A DNA stretch of 47,386 nt. Origin: Anaerotruncus colihominis (GTDB taxonomy: Bacteria; Bacillota; Clostridia; Oscillospirales; Ruminococcaceae). The notes below the pieces were generated by a model. It was not told the DNA's origin and searched no databases. It was given only the letters and a program-made list of their open reading frames with translations. The position numbers and the translations under genes were made by a program. Every line of letters begins with the position of its first letter. The stretch's first letter is position 1. The stretch covers positions 305 through 47,690 of the forward strand of contig NZ_VIQT01000013.1 in NCBI RefSeq assembly GCF_010206195.1, read 5' to 3'. Shown piece after piece: positions 34,837-43,276 of this stretch.

Positions 34837-35685
34837 TTATTCCTCTGTTTGATCCTTTGTCTGTTCGCGTTCACGGCCCTCACGGATCATGCGTACTTCG
34901 TCTTTATGGTAAAATTTAGCAGCAGCCTGATCCTTCTCCGGCGCGATCTTGAGCATACCTGTCAAAAGATTTACCTCGATCACAGTGCCGCGGCCTTCTT
35001 TTGTGCGCACAAAGGAGCCGACACGCGGCGTTGTGCGCAGCAGGTCCTCATAGGCCGCCTGTTCATATTTTAAGCAACACATCAAGCGCCCGCAGGTACC
35101 GGAAATTTTGGTGGGATTGAGTGACAAGCCTTGTTCCTTAGCCATTTTAATTGATACTGGCTGAAATTCGCCGAGAAAGGTCGAACAACAGAACGGCCGG
35201 CCACAAATACCAATGCCGCCGAGCATTTTCGCCTCATCGCGCACGCCGATCTGTCTTAACTCGATACGCGTGCGGAACACAGACGCCAAATCCTTGACAA
35301 GCTCGCGAAAATCAACACGTCCATCGGCTGTAAAATAAAACAAAATTTTATTGTTGTCAAACGTGAATTCCACATCGACCAGCTTCATATTCAGCTTGTG
35401 GCGCGCGATTTTTTCTTCACACACCTTGAAAGCATGCTTTTCCTTCGCTGCATTGTCGCTGACGCACTTTAAATCCTCCGGCGTGGCGATGCGCATCACC
35501 TTCTTGAGCGGCTTGACCACCTCTTTGTCTCCAATGGTGCGGTTGCCCATTGCAACCTCGCCGCATTCCACGCCGCGCGCCGTCTCAACAATAACATGCC
35601 CGCCCTTTTCAATCGTCAGATCCCCGGGATCAAAGTAATAGACCTTGCCCACGCTTTTAAATCTGACGCCTATAATTTCAGCCAT
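34837..35685 (-). CDS. ricT: RicT (YaaT), PSP1-domain protein
   Basis: A 282-residue protein of the PSP1/YaaT family. In B. subtilis it is part of the RicAFT complex, which carries Fe-S clusters and stimulates RNase Y-dependent mRNA processing, with effects on sporulation and competence. The Cys-rich signature is intact: GGIGICGRPFCCSTFL and GTCGRLMCCLKYE. A charged tail ends the protein. GGAGG-aataga-ATG marks the start. It lies downstream of holB in the same direction, as in B. subtilis. Confidence 0.94.
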   Translation of the reverse strand: MAEIIGVRFKSVGKVYYFDPGDLTIEKGGHVIVETARGVECGEVAMGNRTIGDKEVVKPLKKVMRIATPEDLKCVSDNAAKEKHAFKVCEEKIARHKLNMKLVDVEFTFDNNKILFYFTADGRVDFRELVKDLASVFRTRIELRQIGVRDEAKMLGGIGICGRPFCCSTFLGEFQPVSIKMAKEQGLSLNPTKISGTCGRLMCCLKYEQAAYEDLLRTTPRVGSFVRTKEGRGTVIEVNLLTGMLKIAPEKDQAAAKFYHKDEVRMIREGREREQTKDQTEE

Positions 35686-35755
35686 TCTATTCCTCCAGTT
35701 TCAAAGCCGTTTCAAAACCTATTCGCATAGGTGCCCAAACGGCCCGGACGCCGGT

Positions 35756-36700
35756 TCAGCCCAGCGTCGATTTGATCTGCTCAATCATACACGCGCACAA
35801 TAGGGACACGCCTGTATTGCGTTCAGCACGGACCCGCGCGGTCTGTACGATCTGCGCAGCGGCGACAGCCTGGCCCAGTGAAATGCGGTTAAAATAGCGC
35901 GCATCCGTTTCACGGCCAAGCGCCACCTGGGCAAACTCCTCGCGCAGCAGCGCCAATGTCTGGCCGAGCGCGGCGCGATCCTTATCGTATGCCGCCAGGA
36001 TGCGCAGCGCCGCGTAGCGGTCGCCGAACACCAGCGCCTCACGCAGCAGCCGCGCGTCAGCCGCAGCCTTCGAGGGCTTTGCTGTTTTTAAAAGCGCGCG
36101 CGCCTGCCCGATATTCCCGGCAGCTCCAGCAGCAGCCGCGCGCCGCTGCTGCTCGGGTACGTCAGGCTCAAGCACGGCGAGCGCCTCGGCGCATTCGTCG
36201 GGCGAGGGCGTTTCAAGCTCAACCGATACAACGCGCGACAGAATGGTCGGAAGCATCTGCGCCCGGTTTTCACACAGCAAGATAAAGTAAACGCCGGCAG
36301 GCGGCTCCTCAATGATCTTTAAAAGCGCGTTTTGCGCCGAAGCATTCATCGTATGCGCCTGGTCGACAATATAAAGCTTGCACGCGCCCTCATTTGGCGC
36401 GATATATGCATCCTGACGGATATCGCGCGCAAGCTCGACGGGGAATTCCTTTTTCCCCTCCGGCACGGTATAAAAGCGCACGTCCGGATGAACGCTTTTC
36501 TCAACCTTTACACAGCCGGGACAGACGCCGCACGGGCGCGGCGCGCCGGTACACAGCCGTTCCTGCGCGATCAGAGCAGCGGCTGTTTTTTTGCCGCAGC
36601 CAGCCGGCCCTTCAAGCAGCAGCGCGTGCGGAAACCGGCCGCCAGCCGCCAGCCCGGACAGCACGGCGTTGGCCCGACGGTTATAAAGCAACTTTTGCAT
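35756..36700 (-). CDS. holB: DNA polymerase III delta' subunit
   Basis: A 314-residue AAA+ subunit of the clamp loader that places the sliding clamp on DNA. Walker A is GPAGCGKKT, the zinc-binding cysteines run through CGVCPGC, and LLKIIEEPP and LLCENRAQMLPTILSR are typical. The usual SRC motif reads SRV here, a mild deviation seen at a position that interacts with neighbouring ATP sites. Its ATG overlaps the darA stop (TGATG), so the two are coupled. Confidence 0.94.
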   Translation of the reverse strand: MQKLLYNRRANAVLSGLAAGGRFPHALLLEGPAGCGKKTAAALIAQERLCTGAPRPCGVCPGCVKVEKSVHPDVRFYTVPEGKKEFPVELARDIRQDAYIAPNEGACKLYIVDQAHTMNASAQNALLKIIEEPPAGVYFILLCENRAQMLPTILSRVVSVELETPSPDECAEALAVLEPDVPEQQRRAAAAGAAGNIGQARALLKTAKPSKAAADARLLREALVFGDRYAALRILAAYDKDRAALGQTLALLREEFAQVALGRETDARYFNRISLGQAVAAAQIVQTARVRAERNTGVSLLCACMIEQIKSTLG

Positions 36701-37023
36701 CAGAGCTTTTCAAACCGTTCAATATTTGTTACAAAAACCGTCGCGCCGCCGACTTGTACCTCCACTGGGAACGAGGTGTACATGCCCACGCCGTACGAAG
36801 CCGAGGACGGCACCATCTGCGTGCGCTTTTTGGAATGCATCCCAATGATACGGATCACATCGTCGACACGGTCGTCGTCGGTACCGATCAAAAATGTCGT
36901 ATTGCCCGCCATCAAAAAGCCGCCGGTTGTCGCCAGCTTTGTGACCGAGTATTTATTTTTTGTCAGTTCCTTGGATACACGCGAACTATCATCGTTTGAA
37001 ACGATCGCAAAAATCAACTTCAT
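36700..37023 (-). CDS. darA: Cyclic-di-AMP-binding PII-like protein
   Basis: A 107-residue protein of the DarA/PstA/YaaQ (DUF970) family, a trimeric PII-like receptor for cyclic di-AMP. MKLIFAIVSNDDSSRVSKEL at the start and TTGGFLMAGNTTFLIGTDDD in the middle are characteristic. GGAGGG seven bases before ATG 37023 fixes the start. It is the first gene of the darA-holB pair. A 566-bp gene-free stretch upstream holds repeats in place of the tmk gene expected here from B. subtilis gene order. Confidence 0.95.
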   Translation of the reverse strand: MKLIFAIVSNDDSSRVSKELTKNKYSVTKLATTGGFLMAGNTTFLIGTDDDRVDDVIRIIGMHSKKRTQMVPSSASYGVGMYTSFPVEVQVGGATVFVTNIERFEKL

Positions 37024-37071
37024 ACAGTCGCCCTCCAATCGATCGGCCCGCCGCATATGGCGCGGGTGGTT

Positions 37072-37127
37072 GCCGCCGTCCGGCGGCCGCAAACGGCTTT
37101 TCCGTTTGCACTGCGCATATTATAGCA
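37072..37127 (-). repeat. Paired-hairpin repeat, copy 2, in the darA leader
   Basis: Stem A is GCCGCC/GGCGGC (37072-37087), stem B is GCAAACGG/CCGTTTGC (37089-37109), followed by CTGCGCATATTATAGCA and TGTCCGCAA. On the minus strand the order is TATAAT, stem B, stem A, then the darA ribosome site, so it would fall in the darA transcript leader. Copy 1 is at 17583-17637. Confidence 0.55.
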
Positions 37128-37206
37128 TGTCCGCAAAGCGGCATGGTATAATTGGCCATCGGGGCGGCAGCGGGCCACGCCCGCGTATCGCCCTGGCCAT
37201 AAAACG

Positions 37207-37233
37207 TATAATAACCGCTCTGCGGTTATTATA
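37207..37233. repeat. 12-bp perfect palindrome with TATAAT on both strands
   Basis: TATAATAACCGC (37207-37218) and its inverse (37222-37233) flank a TCT loop. Both arms read TATAAT outward. It lies in the gap between the decarboxylase end and darA and may be an AT-rich promoter or protein-binding palindrome. Confidence 0.45.
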
Positions 37234-37317
37234 GCATAAGCCGCGTCGAAATCCAACCCTTTTGCGTCGTCAAGCAGGACTTGTCAAAAGCGCATTCAGA
37301 TTAGATCAAAGCAGGAA

Positions 37318-37603
37318 CCGCCCACACCGCCGTTCGCGGCGCAGCCTGTATAAACGCAGCGCCCGCCCCACTGTTCGCGGCGCAGCCTGTAAAAATACTG
37401 AAACCTGCCCCACTGTTCGCGGCACAGCCTGTAAAAATACTGAAACCTGCCCCACTGTTCGCGGCACAGCCGACTAAAGTTTTTTGGCCCACCTTTTTTT
37501 CAAAAAAGGTGGGAAGTTTTTCGCCGAGGCCTTTTTTCAAAAAGGCCGGAAAGTTTTTTGGCTTACCTTTTTTTCAAAAAAGGTAAGTTTCAAAAAAGCG
37601 GGA
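37318..37603. repeat. 42-bp tandem/hairpin cassette, locus 4
   Basis: The longest copy has almost four 42-bp units (CTGTTCGCGGCRCAGCCTGT type), CCGACTAAAG, then three hairpins with arms ACCTTTTTTTCAAAAAAAGGT, GCCTTTTTTCAAAAAGGC and TACCTTTTTTTCAAAAAAAGGTA in outline. Its far end supplies the stop of the decarboxylase gene. It lies where tmk would be expected. Confidence 0.87.
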
Positions 37604-38936
37604 GGACGCGGACGGTGCGGGCGCCGTAGCGCCGCAGGGCCGCGGCGATATCGCCGTCGATGCGCTCGCCCGGCATAACGACCGGGACGCCGGGCGGGCA
37701 GGGGGAGCAATCGCATGCAGCGATGCGGCCCGCACAGTTTTCCACAGGAACCTGTTCGTGTGGGGAAAACAGCGCCGCGCGCACCGAAAGCGCCCGTTCG
37801 GGCAGCTTTGGCGCCGCAGGCGGCGCGGCGCGTCCCACCGGCGGCCGCAGGCCGTCAAGAGCGGCGCGCAGCCGCTCAAAATCGCGGGCGGTATTCTCTC
37901 CATTCGCCATCAATACGCAGGCGTTCTCACTGATATATTCCGGCTCCACGCCATAGGAACGCAGATGCGCGCCGAATTCCCCGGCCTGATCGCCGCGCGC
38001 CCCGAAACAGAGCGACAGCTTTGCCGGATCGGATAGGCCGAGCGGTAAAGCAAACCCCTTTTGCAGCGCAAAACAGCGCAGCGCGTCAAAAGCGCGCGCC
38101 GTCCGTTCAAATCCTTCCCCGGCCGCGCCGTCAGCCGCATAAGCCACGGCCCGTTCACAGGAAAGCATAATCGGATAGCTTGGGCTTGTCGATCCAAACA
38201 CCGACATCATGCGCTTTGCGTCCCCGGCAAACTGCTCCTGTGAGATATGCAGCAGCGCGCCGCCTGTCATCGCCGGCAGCGTCTTATGCAGGCTGTCGGC
38301 GCACATCGAAGCGCCGCACTCGATCGGATGCATGTTTCCGTATCGCTCCGGCAAAAAGCGCAGATGCGCCCCATGTGCATTGTCCACCAACAGCGGTACG
38401 CCGCGCGCACGACACACCGCTGAAATTGCAGCCACATCGCTCATAACGCCAAAGTAGTCGGGCGACGTGATATAAACGGCCGCAGCCTCCGGGTGCGCGG
38501 CCAAAGCCGTTTCAATCGCCTGGGGCGTATACCGCCCGGAAAACCAGGCCCCGGCGCTGTTGTCAGGCATAACCCATACCGGCGCCAGATCGAGCAGGGC
38601 CGCCGCGTTGATTGCGGCGCGGTGCAGGTTTCTGCCCATGACCACAGTCCCGCCGGCGCCACACGCAAGCGCCAGCATCGTCTGGATACAGAGCGTCGCA
38701 CCGCCCGCGCAAAGCAGCGTGCGCCGTGCACCGTAAACCTGCGCGGCAATGCGTTCAAACGCATCGATCGCACCGTCGGCGTGAAACAGGCTGTCCGCGC
38801 CCGCTACCTCGGTGATATCCCAGGGCAGGATTTCTGAAAACGGCGGGAATCCCTGTCCCTTATGTCCGGGCATGTGAAAGCGTGTGCGGTCCTGCTCAAT
38901 ATACAGCCGCACGGCGTCGTACAGCGGCGTATTCAT
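37590..38936 (-). CDS. Orn/Lys/Arg decarboxylase family protein (YaaO-like)
   Basis: A 448-residue PLP enzyme of the fold-type I basic amino-acid decarboxylase family. It has RFHMPGHKGQG at the N-terminus, LLVDNAHGAHL with the cofactor Asp, and the PLP lysine in DSLHKTLPAMTGGALLH. Substrate (Arg, Lys or Orn) cannot be told. The protein ends at RTVRVLPLF, shorter than YaaO relatives, with the stop inside the repeat cassette. It overlaps the FemX-like gene by 4 bp (ATGA). In B. subtilis yaaO lies upstream of tmk-darA-holB, so the order is kept but tmk is missing. Confidence 0.9.
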   Translation of the reverse strand: MNTPLYDAVRLYIEQDRTRFHMPGHKGQGFPPFSEILPWDITEVAGADSLFHADGAIDAFERIAAQVYGARRTLLCAGGATLCIQTMLALACGAGGTVVMGRNLHRAAINAAALLDLAPVWVMPDNSAGAWFSGRYTPQAIETALAAHPEAAAVYITSPDYFGVMSDVAAISAVCRARGVPLLVDNAHGAHLRFLPERYGNMHPIECGASMCADSLHKTLPAMTGGALLHISQEQFAGDAKRMMSVFGSTSPSYPIMLSCERAVAYAADGAAGEGFERTARAFDALRCFALQKGFALPLGLSDPAKLSLCFGARGDQAGEFGAHLRSYGVEPEYISENACVLMANGENTARDFERLRAALDGLRPPVGRAAPPAAPKLPERALSVRAALFSPHEQVPVENCAGRIAACDCSPCPPGVPVVMPGERIDGDIAAALRRYGARTVRVLPLF

Positions 38937-39982
38937 GAGCGGCGCAGCTTCTTTTTGAGCAGCCCAAGTTTGCCGTTCAGGTTGATTGCATGATCGACCA
39001 GTTTTGCTTTGACTGGTTTATACGTGTAATCGAATTCGCCGGCCAATTCGTCGAGCTGACCGTTAAAGCCGCGTTTAAACTGATAAAGCCCCGCCATATG
39101 TCCGCCCTCCAAATCGCCCGAAACGCCCTGGAAATCATATACCTCACAGCCTGTCTGAACAGCCCATTTGATCATTTCCCACTGCATCAGGTAATTTGGC
39201 ATAACGTCGCGGTGGACGTTGTCCGACGCGCCGTATACATAGCAGCATTTTCCCGCATAATTCGTCGTCACAGCGCCGCAGACGGGCGTTCCCTGATAAA
39301 AGCCCATATACAGCCGCACATGCTCCCCGAGCGCGTCAAGCATCCGTTCAAAATACGCCTGGGGACGCACATTAAAGCCGTCGCGCGCGCCGGTTACGCG
39401 CATAATGCGTACAAATTCATCGAGGTATTCCGGCCCTACCGGACGCACCTGCACGTCATTTTTGATTGCGATGCGCACCTTGCGCCGCGTCCCCTGCGTC
39501 AGATTTGCAAACAGCTCGTCCTCTGTGCGCCCGTTCAGATACAGCCGGTAATTAAAGCGCGCCTGAATGCCTTCGAAGCCGTCCGGGCCATAGCTCTGCA
39601 CAAACCCCATGTCCTTTGCGATCCTGATAAACTGCTCATCGCCCATTAAAACATCCGGGTCCATTTTAAACGCATGGGCCTTATGCTTTTTCGCGAGCGC
39701 ATCGACGCCGGCCTTCAGATCGGCCAGCACAGCCCGGTCATGCAGGTCGCACACAGGTCCGCGCGGCGCGTACAGAAACGACGTGCCGATCAGCGGGATT
39801 TTCTGTACCAGCACGGATACGGCGCCCTGGATTGTCCCGTCGGCCGCGCGCGATACAACCGCCTCATACCCCCAATTGTTTTTTACCTTCTGCCAATTGA
39901 CGCTTTGTGTAAAGCATCCCTGCGGATGCGCTGATACAAACGCTTCAAACTCGCCGTACTGCTCCGGCGTCAAAATCTCCAT
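38933..39982 (-). CDS. FemX/FemA-type aminoacyltransferase
   Basis: A 349-residue protein of the FemABX family, which adds amino acids from aminoacyl-tRNA to the peptidoglycan stem peptide or lipid II. A GNAT-like fold is recognised by GTRRKVRIAIKNDVQVRP, FYQGTPVCGAVTTNYAGKCC and YVYGASDNVHRDVMPNYLMQ, then a YDFQGVSGD segment. The coiled-coil arm of some members is not evident. It overlaps the decarboxylase start region and has AGGTTG before the ATG at 39982. The amino acid added is unknown. Confidence 0.9.
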   Translation of the reverse strand: MEILTPEQYGEFEAFVSAHPQGCFTQSVNWQKVKNNWGYEAVVSRAADGTIQGAVSVLVQKIPLIGTSFLYAPRGPVCDLHDRAVLADLKAGVDALAKKHKAHAFKMDPDVLMGDEQFIRIAKDMGFVQSYGPDGFEGIQARFNYRLYLNGRTEDELFANLTQGTRRKVRIAIKNDVQVRPVGPEYLDEFVRIMRVTGARDGFNVRPQAYFERMLDALGEHVRLYMGFYQGTPVCGAVTTNYAGKCCYVYGASDNVHRDVMPNYLMQWEMIKWAVQTGCEVYDFQGVSGDLEGGHMAGLYQFKRGFNGQLDELAGEFDYTYKPVKAKLVDHAINLNGKLGLLKKKLRRS

Positions 39983-39988
39983 ATTGTT

Positions 39989-40879
39989 TCAACCTTTCTG
40001 ACAGCGGCCGTCCTCACCCTGTTTGTTTACGTCTGCCCGCAGGGCGGCCCGGGCGCCTGTGTCTATGCCGTCCTGTTCCTCTCCGCAAATAATCTTTAAA
40101 TTGCGCAGGAGCACCGGCGTCCCGCGCCAGCCATACGCCTTTTCCCTGCACAGGCGGGCCGCGTTGCCGGCGTGCACAACCGGTTCGGGATGCTCATAAA
40201 ACGCGGGCACACGGCTTTTCTGAGCCTGACGGTTTACCGGACACGCGTCGGTGCACCGGTCGCAGCCCCATACAAAACCGCCGTCGCGGATCTGCGCGCG
40301 CTCCCAATCGGTCAGCACGCCCTTTTTTTGCGTGATGTGCGAGCGGCAAAGCGCCCGGTCAAAGCCGTCCGGGCGCAGCGCGCCCGTCGGACAGGCCGCG
40401 ATACAGCGGCCGCAGCGCGTACAGAGCGGCGCTGCGCGCCGGGACGGCTCAAGCGCCGCTGTTGTTACGATTTCACCGATAAAACACCGGCTCGCATACG
40501 TCCGGTTGAGCAGCTGACCGTTCATCCCGATATCGCCAAGCCCGGCCAGGCAGGCGGCCCGCACCTCCACCACCGGCGACGCGTCGACAAACGGCACGAA
40601 CTGTTCGCCCGCATACAGCGCGCGGAGCCTGTCCGCGGCCGCCTCCAGCGCGGCGCGCAGGACGGTGTGATAATCATCGGCAATTGCATAATAGGATATA
40701 TTGCGGCCTGGAAAATCGCCTATATAATATCCAAACAGAACGACAATCACGCTGCGCGCCCCCTGCGGGATACGCGCTTTTGAGCGCACGGGAAGCAGCG
40801 GCAGCACATCGTGAAAGCGGCAGACGCCCCATTCGTCGAACGCCATACCGCGCATGACCGTTTCAAGCCGGCTGTTCAT
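39989..40879 (-). CDS. queG: QueG-like epoxyqueuosine reductase (short form)
   Basis: A 296-residue protein with two [4Fe-4S] motifs (CTRCGRCIAACPTGAL and CDRCTDACPVN) and the DUF1730 N-terminal region (SVIVVLFGYYIGDF, VEVRAACLAGLGDIGMNG). Full QueG reduces epoxyqueuosine to queuosine in tRNA using cobalamin and carries a C-terminal HEAT part; this short form ends soon after the iron-sulfur region, so the function may differ. The stop of the TrkA-like gene overlaps its start (ATGA), making it third in a TrkA-TrkA-QueG unit. Confidence 0.85.
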   Translation of the reverse strand: MNSRLETVMRGMAFDEWGVCRFHDVLPLLPVRSKARIPQGARSVIVVLFGYYIGDFPGRNISYYAIADDYHTVLRAALEAAADRLRALYAGEQFVPFVDASPVVEVRAACLAGLGDIGMNGQLLNRTYASRCFIGEIVTTAALEPSRRAAPLCTRCGRCIAACPTGALRPDGFDRALCRSHITQKKGVLTDWERAQIRDGGFVWGCDRCTDACPVNRQAQKSRVPAFYEHPEPVVHAGNAARLCREKAYGWRGTPVLLRNLKIICGEEQDGIDTGARAALRADVNKQGEDGRCQKG

Positions 40880-41544
40880 GAGGGCTGCTCAAGATCAAAT
40901 TTGTGCATCAATTCGCGCACCGCCGTATCTGTACAGACGACAAGCAGGCGGTCGCCCGAAAGCACCTGCGCGTTGCCACGCGGGATGATCAACCGGCCGT
41001 CGCGTGAAATGGATACAATCACCGATTCCTCAGGCAGATCAAGCTCGGAAAGGCGCGCGCCGCTGCGCCGGTAATCCGGCGGGATTTGCAGCTCGGACAG
41101 CGACGCCTCCCCGCGGTTGAGCGGCATGAGCTGCCGGATGGCGGCCGCGTCCACCTCGCGCTCCAAAAGGCGCGCGATATTATCCGTCGCGGAAATCGGG
41201 ATATCCACGCCAAGCTGTTTCATGACCGCCGCGTTTTTGGGATTATTGATGCGCGCCACCGTGCGCCGGATATGGAAAAGCTGCTTTGCGAGCTGGCAGG
41301 CGACCAGGTTGTCCTGGTCGCGCCCGGTAACCGCAATCAGCGCGTCCGCATCCTTGGCGCCGGCGCTTTCCAACACGTCGAGCGTGCTGCCGTCGCCGCA
41401 AATCACCGCAACGTCCAGATCGTCAGCGATCCGCGTGCACAGAGCGCGGTTTTTCTCAATGATGTGCGGCCTGTGGCCATGCTCCAGCAGCGTCTTGGAG
41501 AGATAGTAACCCACCTTGCCGCCGCCCACAACAATGATTTGCAT
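40876..41544 (-). CDS. TrkA/KtrA-type potassium regulator, second copy
   Basis: A 222-residue cytoplasmic subunit of a K+ uptake system. The N-terminal RCK_N domain has the nucleotide motif IIVVGGGKVGYYL and acidic strand end (IIEKN), and CQLAKQLFHIRRTVARINNP is typical. The C-terminal RCK_C domain covers about 150-215 (GARLSELDLPEESVIVSI). These proteins bind NAD(H)/ATP and gate a TrkH/KtrB pore. A second, related gene lies 19 bp upstream, and no pore gene is in the window. Confidence 0.92.
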   Translation of the reverse strand: MQIIVVGGGKVGYYLSKTLLEHGHRPHIIEKNRALCTRIADDLDVAVICGDGSTLDVLESAGAKDADALIAVTGRDQDNLVACQLAKQLFHIRRTVARINNPKNAAVMKQLGVDIPISATDNIARLLEREVDAAAIRQLMPLNRGEASLSELQIPPDYRRSGARLSELDLPEESVIVSISRDGRLIIPRGNAQVLSGDRLLVVCTDTAVRELMHKFDLEQPS

Positions 41545-41563
41545 CCAAAAACACGCCTCCCTG

Positions 41564-42193
41564 TCAGTCGATTACCCTTGCGTACAGGAGCCGGTCATGT
41601 GGCCCGACCGGCTCCTGCGACCGCGCATACGCCAATGTGAGATTTCCGTCCTCATGCAGCAGCCCGAACAGAACATGGCGCGCATCGCCGGCGCTGCAAA
41701 GCGCTCCAAGCGTCATACCCACCTGTTTAGCCTCCGGCTGCCTGGCGTCAAAAGAGACGGTGGCCGAATCAAGATATACATTTTTAATCTGATCCTGGCC
41801 TGTCAGCATCGCATAAATTGCGTCAACCGACAGGTTTGTCGGGCAGACGGTCGGCAGTCCGAACTGTGAAAACACATCGCCGCGCTTTGGGTCAAAAACG
41901 CGCGCCAGCACGCGCGGCACATGGAATACCTCACGCGCAAGCTGACAGACCATCACATTTGTATTGTCGTCCTCCGTAACCGCGGCTACCGCGTCGCACG
42001 CCTCAATACCGCCCCTGCGCAGCACCGTCTGGTCGATCGGCACGCCGGCCACGGTATAGCCTCTGAAATCATCGGACAGCCGCTCAAAGCTTGCGGAGTC
42101 CGGATCGATGACAGCAGTATCGTGCCCCATGCTTGATAAAATATTTGAAAGCTGCGAGCCGACCTTGCCGCATCCCACAACAAGTATATTCAT
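41564..42193 (-). CDS. TrkA/KtrA-type potassium regulator, first copy
   Basis: A 209-residue RCK protein. ILVVGCGKVGSQLSNILSSM is the nucleotide-binding start, AVTEDDNTNVMVCQLAREVF follows, and the C-terminal domain is shorter and less typical than in the neighbour (ending AYARSQEPVGPHDRLLYARV). The two are homologous but clearly diverged, as in systems where two half-size subunits build one gating ring. It is first in the minus-strand unit; TATACT in the 42240-42260 region could be its -10 box. Divergent from yedF. Confidence 0.92.
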   Translation of the reverse strand: MNILVVGCGKVGSQLSNILSSMGHDTAVIDPDSASFERLSDDFRGYTVAGVPIDQTVLRRGGIEACDAVAAVTEDDNTNVMVCQLAREVFHVPRVLARVFDPKRGDVFSQFGLPTVCPTNLSVDAIYAMLTGQDQIKNVYLDSATVSFDARQPEAKQVGMTLGALCSAGDARHVLFGLLHEDGNLTLAYARSQEPVGPHDRLLYARVID

Positions 42194-42304
42194 CTGGATC
42201 GCTCCTTGTAAAAGCCCCCTGCGGGACTACGTTTCCAACAGACCAAGTATACACCATTTCCCTGGTGTTGCATAGGGGAAAATGGCGCTCTTTGTATGCA
42301 GCGG

Positions 42305-42333
42305 TTGAAAATCCGCGCCCGTTGGGGTACAAT
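42305..42333 (+). promoter_or_regulatory. Sigma-A-type promoter of yedF
   Basis: TTGAAA (42305-42310), 17 bases, TACAAT (42328-42333). The leader of about 100 nt contains a GC-rich hairpin (CCGCCGCC pairing with GGGCGGCGG). Confidence 0.7.
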
Positions 42334-42440
42334 AGGAACCAGAATCGCCCGGCCCCGCCGCCGGATCAAACGCGCGGGCGGCGGGAATGTAAAAGTCTGA
42401 TAAAATCCGTGCGCGCGGCGGTGAAATGGAGATAATGAAT

Positions 42441-43040
42441 ATGAATCGAATCATTGACGCCAAAGGAAAAAACTGCCCGATTCCGGTCGTTATGGCCAAA
42501 AAGGAGATCGACGGCGGCCTGACCGCCTTTACCATCGAAGTGGACAACGCGACCGCCGTTGAAAACCTTCAGCGGCTGGCGGACAGCCAGGGGTTTCGGA
42601 CCACTGTGCAAAGCGGCGGCGGCGTCTTTTCCATCGATTTTACAAAGGCTCCCTGCGAGCCGTGCGCTGCGGCCGACGCAGTGATCAGCCAGGGGCTGCC
42701 TTCGGGAAAGTGGTCCGTATTTGTCGGGCGCGAGATCATTGGCGACGGCGACCCGGAGCTTGGCGCCTCGCTTATGAAGATGTTTTTTTACACGCTCACA
42801 CAGTCGGCCGATCTGCCCGCCTCTATCCTGTTTATGAACGGCGGCGTAAAGCTTCCCGTGCACAACGAGCAGATTGTGGAGCACCTGCGGGAGCTGTTGA
42901 CCAAAGGCGTTGAAATCCTTGTATGCGGTACCTGCCTGAATTTCTACCATCTTGCCGAACAGCTCCAGGTCGGCACAGTCAGCAACATGTATGAGATCGT
43001 CGAGCGTATGAAGCAGGCCGGCAAGGTGATCTCCCTGTGA
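42441..43040 (+). CDS. yedF: Selenium-metabolism protein YedF
   Basis: About 199 residues. The N-terminal TusA/SirA-like domain has the Cys motif DAKGKNCPIPVVMAKK, and the C-terminal part has the DsrE-like fold with Cys (LVCGTCLNFYHL). The YedF type of this fusion accompanies selenium use in many clostridia, where it is thought to carry selenide or sulfur as a persulfide-like species. GGAG nine bases before ATG 42441 sets the start; ATGs at 42426 and 42435 are in frame. It overlaps the next gene by GTGA. Confidence 0.9.
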   Translation: MNRIIDAKGKNCPIPVVMAKKEIDGGLTAFTIEVDNATAVENLQRLADSQGFRTTVQSGGGVFSIDFTKAPCEPCAAADAVISQGLPSGKWSVFVGREIIGDGDPELGASLMKMFFYTLTQSADLPASILFMNGGVKLPVHNEQIVEHLRELLTKGVEILVCGTCLNFYHLAEQLQVGTVSNMYEIVERMKQAGKVISL

Positions 43041-43258
43041 CCGGCTACGGCGTCATCGCTTTTGAATCGACACATCTGGCCATGCAGGCCGAACGCCGCC
43101 TGCGGGAAGCTTTCCCCATCGCGATGATGCCCACGCCGCGTTCCATAACGGCCTCCTGCGGCATTTCCGTCCGTTTTTCCCTCGCAGATCTCGACGCCGT
43201 CGCTGAAGCCATGCGCAGCATCGGCCCGGACGGCGGCTGGCAGGTTCATTGCCTGTGA
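43037..43258 (+). CDS. DUF3343 putative Se/S carrier
   Basis: A 73-residue protein of the DUF3343 family, often next to yedF and described as a possible selenium or sulfur carrier. It starts at GTG 43037 overlapping the yedF stop. FESTHLAMQAERRLREAFPI and TASCGISVRFSLAD carry the pattern, including a single conserved Cys likely to hold the Se or S. With yedF it forms a two-gene operon ending at the terminator at 43277. Confidence 0.88.
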   Translation: MTGYGVIAFESTHLAMQAERRLREAFPIAMMPTPRSITASCGISVRFSLADLDAVAEAMRSIGPDGGWQVHCL

Positions 43259-43276
43259 GTTCGCTTTTTTGACAGC

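Noticed and set aside
37318..37480. CRISPR array in the 42-bp repeats
   Set aside because: Units abut directly with no unique spacers, and no cas genes are present.
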